From contig NC_057795.1 in assembly GCF_018294505.1 (NCBI RefSeq), positions 234,047,035 through 234,111,034 on the forward strand: 64,000 bases of DNA. Direction: 5' to 3'. The DNA is from Triticum aestivum. Its lineage: Eukaryota > Streptophyta > Magnoliopsida > Poales > Poaceae. The notes beneath the pieces were generated by a model. The model saw nothing but the letters and a program-made list of their open reading frames with translations, did not search any database and was not told the DNA's origin. The position numbers were made by a program, and so were the translations under genes. Within the stretch, counting starts at the first letter, position 1. Every line of letters begins with the position of its first letter. Below, one piece after another: positions 1-9,936 of this stretch.

Positions 1-2
1 CT

Positions 3-734
3 TTGGGTATGATAGAGAAACTACTTGCTAATCCATTTGCAGGAGATGGAACATTGCATCCCGATTTACACCTTATCTTTGTGGATGAAGTTTGTGGATT
101 ATTTAAGCTTGCAGGTATTGCCGATGATGTTGTCAAAAGGAAGGTCTTCCCTTTATCTTTGAAGGGAGATGCATTGACATGGTATAGGCTATGTGATGAT
201 ACGAGATCTTGGAATTATAAGCAATTGAAGTTGGAATTTCACCAAAAGTTCTATCCTATGCATCTTGTTCATCGTGATCGTAATTACATATATAATTTCT
301 GGCCTCGCGAAGGAGAAAGCATCGCTCAATCTTGGGTGAGGCTTAAGTCAACGTTATATTCATGCCCCAATCATGAGCTCTCTCGGGAAATGATTATTCA
401 GAATTTTTATGCTCGGCTTTCTCTTGATAATTGCAACCTGCTCGATACTTCCCGTGCTGGTTCTTATATGCTGAAGACTATTGATTTCAAATGGGACTTA
501 TTGGAAAGAATTAAACGCAACTCTGAAGATTGGGGTTCCGACGATGGTAAGGAGTCAGTTATGACACCTATGTTCGATTGTGTTAAATCTTTTATGGATA
601 CCGATGCTTTCCGTGGATTTAGCTCTAAGTATGGACTTGACTCTGAGATAGTAGCTACTTTTGTGAATCTTTTTCTACTCACATTGATCTCCCTAAAGAG
701 AAGTGGTTTAAATATAATCCTCCTGTTGAAGTGA
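3..734 (+). pseudogene. gag: E1 gag (partial, frameshifted)
   Basis: This is the capsid-type region of a Gypsy gag, open at the left window edge. Recognisable retrotransposon gag features are a long helical capsid with the block FPLSLKGDALTWYRLC near residues 47-62 and the block YPMHLVHRDRNYIYNFWP near residues 84-101. The same blocks recur in E2 at 19476-19931. Near position 660 the frame is lost by one base in a T run: in the neighbouring frame the sequence continues as the FCESF...DLPKEKWFKY stretch that E2 keeps in frame. The final 20 or so residues before the stop at 732-734 are therefore out-of-frame. The capsid assembles the virus-like particle in the cytoplasm of an active element; this copy is dead. 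Confidence 0.85.
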
Positions 735-1908
735 AAGTAGTTGCACCTATTACAATCGAAGAAAATACTATTACCTATAGTGATCCTATTGTTCCTACTG
801 CTTATATTGAAAAACCTCCTTTTCCTGTTAGGATAAAGGATCATGCTAAAGCTTCGACTGTTGTTCATCAGAGTAATAATAGGACTTATACACCTCCTGA
901 GCAAATTAATGTTGAACCTAGTATTGCTATGGTTAAAGATCTCTTGGATGAGGACTTAGATGGACATGTTATTTCTTTCTTGGGTGAGACTGCTAATATT
1001 GCTAGACCTGATACTAAGACACGTAGACCTATCATAGGCATGCCTGTTATTTCTGTTAAAATAGGAGATCATTGTTATCATGGCTTATGTGATATGGGTG
1101 CTAGTGCTAGTGCGATACCTTATGGTCTTTATAAAGAAATTATGCACGACATTGCACCCGTTGAATTAGAAGACATTGATGTTACTATTAAGCTTGCTAA
1201 TAGGGATACCATTAAACCTATTGGGATTGTTAGAGATGTTGAAGTTTTGTGTGGGAAGGTTAAATACCCCGCTGATTTTCTTGTTCTTGGTTCCCCACAA
1301 GATGATTTTTGTCCCATTATTTTTGGTAGACCCTTCTTGAATACAGCTAGTGCTAAGATTAATTATGAAAATAATATTGTCACTATTGGCATAGATGGTA
1401 TGTCTCATGAGTTTAATTTTGCTAAGTTTGGTAGACAACCTAAAGGGAACCACCTAGTAAGGATGAGATTATTGGTCTTGCTTCCATTGTTGTTCCTCCA
1501 ACTGATCCATTAGAACAATATTTGCTAGACCATGAAAACGATATGTTTATTAAGGAAAGGGAAGAAATAGATGAAGTGTCCCTTAAACAGGAACCTATGT
1601 TGAAACATAACCTTCCCATTGAAATTCTTGGGGATCCCCCTCCACCCAAGGGTGATCCCGTGTTTGAACTCAAACCATTACCTAGTAATCTTAAGTATGC
1701 TTATCATGATGAAAAAGAAATATATCATGTTATTATTAGTGCTAACCTTTCACAGAAAGAAGAAGAAAGATTATTGAAAACTCTGAAGAAGCACCAAGCT
1801 GCTATTGGATATACTCTGGATGATCTTAAGGGCATTAGTCCCACATTATGTCAACACAAAATTTCAGTGGAGAAAGATGCCAAACCAGTTAGAGATCCTC
1901 AAAGATGA
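731..1908 (+). pseudogene. E1 protease and linker to RT (broken)
   Basis: This region encodes the pepsin-like retroviral protease of E1. The active-site motif reads LCDMGAS about 120 residues in, with the catalytic Asp kept, and is followed by the family blocks DVTIKLANRDT and DFLVLGSPQDDF...IFGRPFLN. The first frame runs to 1513 and loses register after GRQPKG near 1445. The correct continuation (DHENDMF... to KGISPTLCQHK) lies in another frame from 1522. That second frame ends in TGA at 1906-1908, inside the junction to RT where E2 and related elements read Arg-Arg-Leu-Asn-Pro. The enzyme would process Gag-Pol. Inactive through at least one frameshift and one nonsense mutation. Confidence 0.85.
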
Positions 1909-1920
1909 TTAAATCCCAAG

Positions 1921-2502
1921 ATGAAGGAAGTGGTAAGAAAGGAGATACTAAAGCTCCTTGAGGCAGGTATTATTTATCCCGTTGCTGATAGTGAATGGGT
2001 AAGCCCTGTCCATTGTGTTCCTAAAAAGGGAGGTATTACTGTTGTTCCTAATGATAAAGATGAATTGATTCCACAAAGAATTATTACAGGTTATAGGATG
2101 GTAGTTGATTTCTGTAAGTTAAATAAAGCTACTAAGAAAGATCATTACCCCTTACCTTTTATTGATCAAACGCTAGAAAGACTATCCAAACACACACCTT
2201 TTTGCTTCTTAGATGGTTATTCTGGTTTCTCTTAGATACCTGTATCAGCGAAGGATCAATCTAAAACTACTTTTACTTGCCCTTTTGGTACTTTTGCTTA
2301 TAGAAGTATGCCTTTTGGTTTATGTAATGCACCTGCTACCTTTCAAAGATGCATGATGGCTATATTCCCTGATTTTCGTGAAAAGATTTGTGAGGTATTC
2401 ATGGATGACTTCTCCATCTATGGATCCTCTTTTGATGATTGTTTGAGCAACCTTGATCGAGTTTTGCAGAGATGCGAAGACACTAGTCTCGTCCTGAATT
2501 AG
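1921..2502 (+). pseudogene. E1 reverse transcriptase, fingers and palm (two stops)
   Basis: This is the N-terminal two thirds of a Gypsy reverse transcriptase. Motifs in order are LLEAGIIYPV, VSPVHCVPKKGG, RMVVDFCKLNKAT, HYPLPFIDQTLERL, FLDGYSGFS (first catalytic Asp), [16 protein letters not shown] and FMDDFSIYG (catalytic Asp pair). In-frame TAG codons stand at 2233-2235, directly after LDGYSGFS where Gln is expected, and at 2500-2502, where E2 has Trp in LNWEKCHF. Both can arise from single C-to-T or G-to-A changes. Apart from these stops the frame is continuous with the downstream ORF. RT copies the RNA into cDNA in the cytoplasmic particle. Confidence 0.9.
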
Positions 2503-2517
2503 GAAAAGTGTCACTTT

Positions 2518-4613
2518 ATGGTTAATGAAGGCATTGTCTTGGGGCACAAGATCTCTGGGAGAGGTATTGAAGTTGACAAAGCCAAAGTTGATGCTATTGA
2601 AAAGATGCCATGTCCCAAGGACATAAAAGGTATAAGAAGTTTCCTTGGTCACACCGGTTTTTATAGTAGGTTCATTAAGGACTTTTCTAAAATCTCTAGG
2701 CCTCTGACTAATTTATTGCAAAAAGATGTTGCTTTTGTCTTTGATGATGATTGTGTAGAAGCATTTGAAACACTTATGAAAGCTTTGATCACTGCACCTA
2801 TTGTTCAGCCGCCTGATTGGAATTTACCTTTTGAAATTATGTGCGATGCTAGTGATTATGCTATAGGTGCTATTTTAGGGCAAAGAGTCGATAAGAAATT
2901 GAATGTTATCCAGTATGCTAGTAAGACTCTTGTTACTGCCCAGAGAAATTATGCTACAACTGAAAAAGAGTTCTTAGCAGTTGTGTTTGCATGTGATAAG
3001 ATTAGACCTTATATTGTTGATTCCAAAGTTACTATTCACACCGATCATGCTGCTATTAAATATCTTATGGAAAAGAAAGATGCTAAGCCTAGGCTCATTA
3101 GATGGGTTCTCCTGCTCCAAGAATTTGACTTGCATATTATTGCTAGAAAGGGAGCTAAGAACCCCGTTGCAAACAACTTGTCCAGGTTAGAGAATGTTCT
3201 TGATGACCCACTACCTATTAATGATAGCTTTCCCGATGAACAATTAGCGGTCGTCAGCGCTTCTCGTACTGCTCCTTTGTATGCTGATTATGCTAATTAC
3301 ATTGTTGCTAAATTTATACTGCCTAGTTTCACATACCAGCAAAAGAAAAAGTTCTTTTATGATTTAAGACATTACTTCTGGGATGATCCACACCTTTATA
3401 AAGAAGGAGTAGATGGTGTTATTAGACATTGTGTGCCTGAGCATGAACAGGAACAGATTCTACGTAAGTGTCACTCTGAATCTTATGGAGGACACCACGC
3501 TGGAGATAGAACTGCACACAAGGTACTACAATCTGATTTTTATTGGCCTACTCTCTTCAAAGATGCTTGTAAGTTTTTCTTATCTTGTGATGACTGTCAA
3601 AGAATAGGTAACATTAGTAGACGTCAAGAAATGCCTATGAATTATTCTCTTGTTATTGAACCGTTTGATGTTTGGGGCTTTGATTATATGGGACCTTTTC
3701 CTGCCTCTAATGGTTATACACATATTTTAGTTGCTGTTCATTACATTACTAAGTGGGTAGAAGCTATTGCAACTAGTAGTGATGATCATAACACTTCTAT
3801 TAAAATGCTTAAAGAAGTTATTTTTCCGAGGTTTGGACTCCCTAGATATCTTATGACTGATGGTGGTTCACATTTTATTCATGGTGCTTTTCGTAAGATA
3901 CTCGCTAAGTATGATGTCAATCATAGAATAGCATCACCTTATCATCCGCAGCCTAGTGGTCAAGTAGAGTTGAGCAATAGAGAGCTCAAATTAATTCTGC
4001 AAAAGACTATGAATAGATCTAGAAAGAATTGGTCCAAAAAACTTGATGATGCATTATGGGCCTATAGAACTGCATACAAAAATCCTATGGGTATGTCTCC
4101 ATATAAGATGGTTTATGGAAAAGCGTATGATTTACCTCTTGAACTTGAACATAAGGTATATTTGGCTATCAAAGAGCTCAATTATGATTTCAAACTTGCT
4201 GGTGAGAAGAGGTTATTTGATATTATCTCACTTGATGAATGGAGAACCCAAGCATATGAGAATGCCAAGCTTTTCAAAGGAAAAGTCAAACGCTGGCATG
4301 ATAAGAGGATACAAAAGCGTGAGTTTAACGTACGAGATTATGTTTTTTATTCAACTCTCATTTAAGATTTTTTGCAGGAAAACTTCTCTCAAAATGGGAA
4401 GGTCCCTACGTTATCGAGGAGGTCTATCGTTTTGGTGCTATAAAAATCAACAACTTCGAAGGGGCAAATCCAAGGGTGGTAAACGGTCAAAGAATGAAAC
4501 ATTATATTTCAGGTAATCCTATCAATGTTGAAACTAATATTATTGAAACCCTAACCCCTGAGGAATACATAAGGGACACTTTCCAGAATGTTCCAGACTC
4601 CGAAAAGGTATAG
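2518..4613 (+). pseudogene. E1 RT thumb, RNase H and integrase (C-terminal frameshift)
   Basis: A 615-codon open stretch (2518-4365) carries the RT connection ([18 protein letters not shown]), the RNase H domain ([16 protein letters not shown], then [12 protein letters not shown] and [10 protein letters not shown]), and the integrase. Integrase has the HHCC zinc finger ([11 protein letters not shown]...CDDCQRIG) and the core residues Asp in GFDYMGPF, Asp in LMTDGGSHF and Glu in [10 protein letters not shown]. The frame is lost around 4352-4365; the C-terminal DNA-binding part ([16 protein letters not shown], then GQRMKHYISG) continues in another frame and ends at TAG 4611-4613. RNase H removes template RNA and integrase inserts the cDNA into nuclear DNA. 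This is the longest intact coding stretch in the window, but it is not a functional gene. Confidence 0.9.
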
Positions 4614-4939
4614 GTATGTGGTACGGTAAGTAAACCGACTCCAAAACAACTCTAATGGGAATTTTTATCAGTTTTGGAATATTTAAGAATTTTAGGAAGA
4701 AAGAAGTAGTCCGAAAGGGGCACGAGGCTCCCACGAGAGAGGAGGGCGGGCCCCCCTTGTAAGGCGCGCCCCCTGTCTCGTGGGCACCTCGTGTGCCTCC
4801 CAGACTCCGTTTTCTTGCACGTTACGTATTTTGGTCGGTAAAAATTCATTATTTATACTCCCGAAGGTTTTGACCATCGTATCACGCAAATATCCTCTGT
4901 TTTCGTTTCGAGCTATTTCTATTTCAGATCTAGAGCATC
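4614..4939 (+). other. E1 spacer between integrase and third ORF
   Basis: No coding potential is visible here. The stretch contains a GC-rich block at about 4720-4800 with the repeated sense gggcgcgcc/cccccttg, similar in style to GC-rich blocks in the LTRs of E1 and E2. It ends with a pyrimidine-rich run and the acceptor-like TTTCAG at 4922-4927, just ahead of the third ORF. Confidence 0.5.
4922..4927 (+). promoter_or_regulatory. Putative 3' splice site ahead of E1 third ORF
   Basis: A pyrimidine-rich tract (about 4898-4925) ends in CAG at 4925-4927, 13 nt before the ATG at 4940. The equivalent place in E2 has a stronger tract ending in CAG at 15121-15119 on the minus strand, again 13 bases before the ATG. 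Conservation in two diverged copies suggests that the third ORF is made from a spliced subgenomic RNA. The donor site cannot be identified here. Confidence 0.45.
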
Positions 4940-5455
4940 ATGGCATCTCTAAGCGCTCCCAAGGACAAGTTTTTTGAGAGGGTTATCAACCCCTATCTCG
5001 TAGAGGTGCTGCAACACCCTCTAACCATTGAGATGTGTGAGGGTGTGCTGCACATCCGCGATGTGGAGGGACCAAGGCGTACTGGGAGCGTGGAGACAAA
5101 GCTCGAAGCCGTGGAATAGGAAGTTTTCAAGTGTTAAGGGATGGTGGAGCCTGGACTCAACGCTAACCAGATGATGATCACGGAGTTCACCAACAACCAC
5201 AAGTTAGATGCTAAAGTCATTGGGGAGACCATCTTCAAGCTTCAAGAGAAAATCGAGCATCTCCAAGCCCAGATCTGTGACCTGCAAAACCAGAACTGTG
5301 AGTATGAATATAGATTCAAGCGAATGAGTTTGGCTGCAGATTTAAGGATCCCGAAGACTCGATCATCCTTTTATGATGGAGAGCCTATGCCTTGGAATAC
5401 GGACGACAAGCCTACATCATCAACAACTCCTACTTCACCACCTCCGAGCAAATAA
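4940..5455 (+). pseudogene. E1 third ORF, coiled-coil protein of unknown function (two stops)
   Basis: One frame of about 171 codons opens at ATG 4940 and is interrupted by TAG at 5117-5119 and TAA at 5135-5137. The N-terminal block reads KDKFFERVINPYLVEVLQHP and is followed by GVLHIRDVEGP. The middle has leucine-rich heptads (IFKLQEKIEHLQAQICDLQN) that predict a coiled coil. The C-terminus is a short Pro/Ser/Thr tail after YDGEPMPW. E2 encodes the same protein in the same position (14597-15106, minus). There is no signal peptide or membrane segment, so it does not look like an envelope glycoprotein. I do not recognise the family; its place after integrase and before the polypurine tract is where Athila-type elements carry an extra ORF. 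Confidence 0.7.
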
Positions 5456-5947
5456 TCACATGGGTCTGGGCACTCCCCTTGGATGTAAGTTAGCATGGGC
5501 TATTATTGTTGACATCACCTAAAGGTGAATACGTTGGGAGGCAACACAATAAGCCCCTATCTTTCTCAGAGTCCGGCTGAAACTCTATAACCACAAGTAC
5601 TGCGTGAGTGTTAGCAATTGTAGAAGACTACGAGATAGTTGAGTATGTGAGCTTGCTAAAAAGCTCTATTGTTGACTCTTTATGATGTTACGATAAATTG
5701 CAATTGCTTCAGTGACTGAGATTATAGTTTGTTAGTTCCCGATGAAGTTTTTGAACCATACTTGATATTGTGAATTGCTTGTCACTTGAGCATAGGAAAT
5801 CATATGACAAAATCTATATATGTTGCTGTTATAAGAATGATCATGATGCCCTCATGTCCGTATTTTATTTTTATCGACACCTCTATCTCTAAACATGTGG
5901 ACATATTTTTCGATTTCGGCGTCCGCTTGAGGACGAGCGAGATCTAA
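5456..5947 (+). other. E1 non-coding 3' internal region
   Basis: Non-coding sequence between the third ORF and the polypurine tract. It aligns by eye with the E2 segment at about 13030-13490 (minus): both share GTTGGGAGGC and TATTATTGTTGACATCACC. E2 has roughly 1 kb more between the third ORF and this block. Confidence 0.6.
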
Positions 5948-5959
5948 GCTTGGGGGAAT
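5948..5959 (+). promoter_or_regulatory. E1 polypurine tract
   Basis: The purine-rich GCTTGGGGGAAT lies directly before the LTR start TGATACG at 5960. It is the usual primer for plus-strand DNA synthesis in LTR retrotransposons. E2 has the matching AAGCTTGGGGGAGT next to its own LTR. Confidence 0.8.
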
Positions 5960-7507
5960 TGATACGTCCATTTTGCATCATGCTTTTATATCGATATTTA
6001 TTGCATTATGGGCTGTTATTACACATTATATCTCAATACTTATGGCTATTCTCTCTTATTTTACAAGGTTTACCATGAAGAGGGGGAATGCCAGCAGCTG
6101 GAATTCTGGCTGGAAAAGGAGCAAACGTTGGAAATCTATTCTGCACAGTTCCAGAAGTCCTGAAACTCCACGAAACAACTTTTTGGAATTAATAAGAATT
6201 TCTAAGCGAAAGAAATAGTCCAGGGGGCCCACAACCTGTCCAGGAGACACGGGGCCCACAACCTGTCCAGGAGACAGGGGGCGCCCCCCTATAGAGCGCG
6301 CGCCCCTATCTCCTGGGCCCCCTGGTGGGCCTCCGGCGTCCATCTTCTGCTATATCATCACTTTTACCATGGAAAAAATTGTGGGCAAGCTTACGGGACG
6401 AAACTCCGCCGCCACGAGGCGGAACCTTGGCGGAATCAATCTAGAGCTCCGGCAAAGCTGTTCTGCCGGGGACACTTCCCTCCGGGAGGGGGAAATCATC
6501 ACCAACGTCATCACCAACGATCCTCTCATCGGGAGGGGGTCAATCTCCATCAACATCTTCACCAGCACCATCTCCTCTCAAAACCCTAGTTCATATCTTG
6601 TATCCAATCTTGTATCGAATCCACAAATTGGTACCTGTGGGTTGCTAGTAGTGTTAATTACTCCTTGTAGTTGATGCTAATTGGTTTACTTGGTGGAAGA
6701 TCATATGTTGAGATACTTTATGCATATTATTACTCCTCTGATTATGAACATGAATATGCTTTGTGAGTAGTTACGTTTGTTCCTGAGGACATGGGTGAAG
6801 TCTTGCTATTAGTAGTCATGTGAATTTGGTATTCGTTCGATATTTTGATGAGATGTATGTTGTCTTTTCCTCAAGTGGTGTTATGTGAACGTTGACTACA
6901 TGACACTTCACCATTATATGGGCCGAGAGGAAGGCATGGGGAAGTAATAAGTAGATGATGGGTTGCTAGAGCGATAGAAGCTTAAACCCTAGTTTATGTG
7001 TTGCTTCGTTAGGGGCTGATATGGATCCATATGTTTAATGTTGTGGTTAGGTTTACCTTAATACTTCTTTTGTAGTTGTGGATGCTCGCAATAGAGTTTA
7101 ATCATAAGTGGGATGTTTGTCCAAGTTAGGGCAGTACCCAAGTACCGGTCCACCCACATATCAAATTATCAAAGTACCGAACGCGAATCATATGAACGTG
7201 ATGAAAACTAGCTTGACGATAATTCCCAATGTGTCCTCGGGAGGTCCTTTATCATTATTAGAAATTGTCCAGGCTTATCCTTTGCTACATAAAGGATTGG
7301 GCCACCTTGCTGCACTTTATTTACTTTATTTACTTGTTGCTCGTTACTATTTATCTTATCACAAAACTATCTATTACCTACAATTTTAGTGCTTGCGAAG
7401 AAAACCTTACTGAAAACCGCTTATCATTTCCTTCTGCTCCTCGTTGGGTTCGACACTCTTACTTATCGAAAGGACTACGATAGATCCCCTACACTTGTGG
7501 GTCATCA
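5960..7507 (+). repeat. E1 3' LTR (1548 bp)
   Basis: The LTR starts TGATACGTCCATTTTGCA and ends CTTGTGGGTCATCA, giving the terminal inverted repeat TGAT/ATCA. Both ends match the E2 LTRs (1516 and 1524 bp). It follows the polypurine tract and abuts the interrupted gag of element X at 7508. It contains a GC-rich block at about 6215-6345 and no long ORF. Confidence 0.9.
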
Positions 7508-8288
7508 AAGGTTGAGGTGGAGCTTGACAAGCTTGTGGAGGGACTTGAGGAACTTGACGTTGCACGCGCGGTTGGTAGTTTCTCTCTTGGATTTCTTCTC
7601 GAAGGGCTTCCTCTTGATTGCGTCGTTCGCGATTGCGGTTGGCGATGGCTCGACTTGATTCTTGAAGGGCATGTTGTGCCTCAAGAGCTTGCGCTTCACG
7701 TAGTTGTTATTGAAGGCGTTGAGCCTCGACGTCTTGTTGCTCTTGGTGTAGACGCGCTCGTTCTTCTCCTTCTTGACGACGAAGACGTTGTCGTTCTTGA
7801 GCTTGAGCAAAAGCGACTTGGTTTGATTGAGGACGAGGGACTTGCTCATCGGCTTGCTCTTGTGAATGCTTGTCGTGTAGCGGGTTGCGAGATGCATGAT
7901 GGTCTTGACGCGCGGCTCGTCGAAGAGTGTTCGACGATGGTGTACTTGAGCCGGAGAAGGAGTCGTCGGAGTGTCGACTTGAGTTGCTCCGTCTTTTGTA
8001 TGACGATGTAGAAGGAGGACGGTGCACCAACAAGGCGCGGTTCTCTTCCATTCGTACATCGTTCTCTTGCTTGTGCATGTCGAGCTTGTTATCGAAGTAG
8101 TCTCTTGTACGTTGCTCGGAGAGTCGTAAGTCGGTGGCGAGGTTGTCGATGCGGTCGTTCATTGCTTGTTGCTCTTGATGCAACGCTCGTTGTGCACCGA
8201 AGAGGTGGCTCTTGGTGACGTATGATGACATGTCGTCGTCTTGGTCTATGAAGAGTGGGTTGGTAGAAGTACTCGGCCTATCCATCAT
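7508..8288 (-). pseudogene. gag: X gag N-terminal part, interrupted by E1
   Basis: The minus strand encodes about 260 residues starting with two Met codons at 8288-8283 (MMDRPSTS...). The product is very rich in Gln, Arg and Glu and predicts a long coiled coil (blocks FGAQRALHQEQQAMNDRI and HKQENDVRMEENRALL). One in-frame TAA follows QRLQ near 7705; beyond it the Gln/Glu/Arg-rich frame (REAQALEAQHALQESS) continues to the E1 junction. A charged coiled-coil leader before the capsid is common in plant Gypsy gag. The capsid and pol lie outside the window. The assignment rests on position after an LTR and primer-binding site and on composition, not on a capsid motif. Confidence 0.6.
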
Positions 8289-9783
8289 TCCAAGCAAAAT
8301 GTGAGTGGTAGAAGGAGAAGAACTTATACCAATGTACCTTGACCGATGTTGATGATGAATCAATTTCACTCAAATGCGGACAATGAAATAGCACTATTGG
8401 TACCAATTCTTGTCGGTTCTCACACCTACACAAGTAAAAGCATATGGTGGAGTTTGGTTAGGATGGTGGCACAAAATTTGATGCAATTGGAAGTGAGATT
8501 CAATAATGTTGGAAAAGATTCACAAATTTGCAAATGCAACAAGTAGACCAAGCAAGTAGTGGTACACAGAAACACACACGCAAATAGATAAATGGGATTG
8601 TGCAAACCAAAAGTGAGCCAAAATGTGGAATCCACGAAAATGCTCTTGTTGCACAATACTAGAGAGACGCTAGCACGATTGCACAATAGGAGGATATGGA
8701 GCTTGTGCACAACCTACTAGGCAAAAATGCAACAATCTCTATCCCAAGTATGCTATTGGTATGGTATTTCGGTGCTATGATCCAAGATGATCTTATGTGA
8801 CAATCTTAATGTAGTATGATGCTATGGTTCTTGCTCATAAGCTCTTTGCTTATCTTTCCTCTTTGCTTAAAAGCTTGGGTGGCTCTTTCACTTTTGAGCT
8901 CTTTTCTCATGCAAAACTTCACGAACCAAGATAGCAATTGTGTATGCTATGACAACTTTGTGACACACAAGTTGATGCCAAGATATGCACCATGGTGGTA
9001 TGCTATGTATGCTATGGAGTATGATCACTAATGTGCACAAGTCACGTTGCCGACAATACTCAATGGCTAGTCTCAATGGATAAGCTACGCAAAAATAAGG
9101 CCATGTGGGGTATCAATGCAATTGCAAGGTATGACAAAGATGTCGTCGAAGTTACCGTCCTTGGCGATGATGAGTAGTCGATGGAGATGAGCGGTGGTGA
9201 TGGTGACATCGAACCGTACCTATATAGCTGAAACACAATAGGACACGGGAACCACAACCCAAAATCTCAAAGACCCAAACGTGTCAAAATCGTCATAGGA
9301 GGTAGCGGTGAGCGGTGGTGGTGTTTGTAGAAAGTGGTGGTGGTATGCGGAAGTAAGCGTGGGCACCGGGGCAAAATTGGGCGAATCTATGCAGAAATGG
9401 CTCGGGAGGGTGGAGTTACTGCTGCCAGGGACCGGATGTCCAGGCCAGCTGCCGAATGTCCGGAACGCCGGATGTCCGTTGGGCAAGGGGCGGATGTCCG
9501 GGCTCTGGATCAGGGACGAACACGATGAACTCCGTGGGAAAAATTGCAACTCCGGGGCAAAATTTGGACGAATTGGTGGATGGAAATCGCGGGAGAGATG
9601 GGGAAAAGCTAGATCAACTCGATGCAAAGCAGATCCGTGGATCAAATCCAACAAAACTTTATCACACCAAAAAATCACAAAAAAATTGGGGTTATTTTTG
9701 GTGGGGATTTTCGGATTTAGGACAAAAATAACAAAATCAAGCTAGAAAACACGGGGTAAGGGCTCCAAAAACATGATCAACGT
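8289..9783 (-). other. X untranslated leader
   Basis: About 1.5 kb between the gag start and the primer-binding site. No convincing coding sequence: open frames here are short or lack motifs. A small group of four CCGGATGTCCGG-like motifs sits at 9431-9505, matching the larger array in the LTR. Confidence 0.5.
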
Positions 9784-9797
9784 GGCTCGTGATACCA
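9784..9797 (-). promoter_or_regulatory. X primer-binding site
   Basis: On the minus strand the sequence after the LTR end CATCA reads TCT then TGGTATCACGAGCC, close to the TGGTATCAGAGC that pairs with the 3' end of initiator methionine tRNA in many plant LTR elements. Confidence 0.65.
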
Positions 9798-9936
9798 AGA
9801 TGATGTAGGGTTGAACCCTAGGGTCCGATCTTTCACGTTTTGAGTGGATCCTATGAGGAAAACACGAAGAATACGCGGAAATCACAAGGGAAAACACGGG
9901 AGAAACGGAAGAATCACTCAACCGACAAGTAATCGA

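Larger units (their letters stand above)
1..7507 (+). mobile_element. E1: Athila-like Gypsy LTR retrotransposon, left end outside window
   Basis: The order gag, protease, reverse transcriptase, RNase H, integrase, extra ORF, polypurine tract and LTR on the plus strand identifies a Ty3/Gypsy element. Only the 3' LTR is in the window; the 5' LTR and gag start lie to the left. The same protein order, with close similarity throughout, is found on the minus strand at 11499-21694 (E2), so the two are members of one family. E1 is inserted into the gag gene of another Gypsy element (X) at 7507/7508. Each coding part carries frameshifts or stops, so it cannot move on its own. The style matches Triticeae families such as Sabrina, WHAM or Fatima, but I cannot assign the family by eye. 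Confidence 0.93.

Noticed and set aside
4940..5455. Envelope gene in E1
   Set aside because: Position fits, but no signal peptide, membrane segment or glycoprotein-like Cys pattern is visible.
7517..8011. Plus-strand open frame of 164 codons
   Set aside because: It is the antisense shadow of the Gln-rich gag of X on the minus strand and has no motif.
9220..9745. Overlapping open frames on both strands
   Set aside because: They lie in the untranslated leader of X, partly over the CCGGATGTCCGG motifs, and show no domain.
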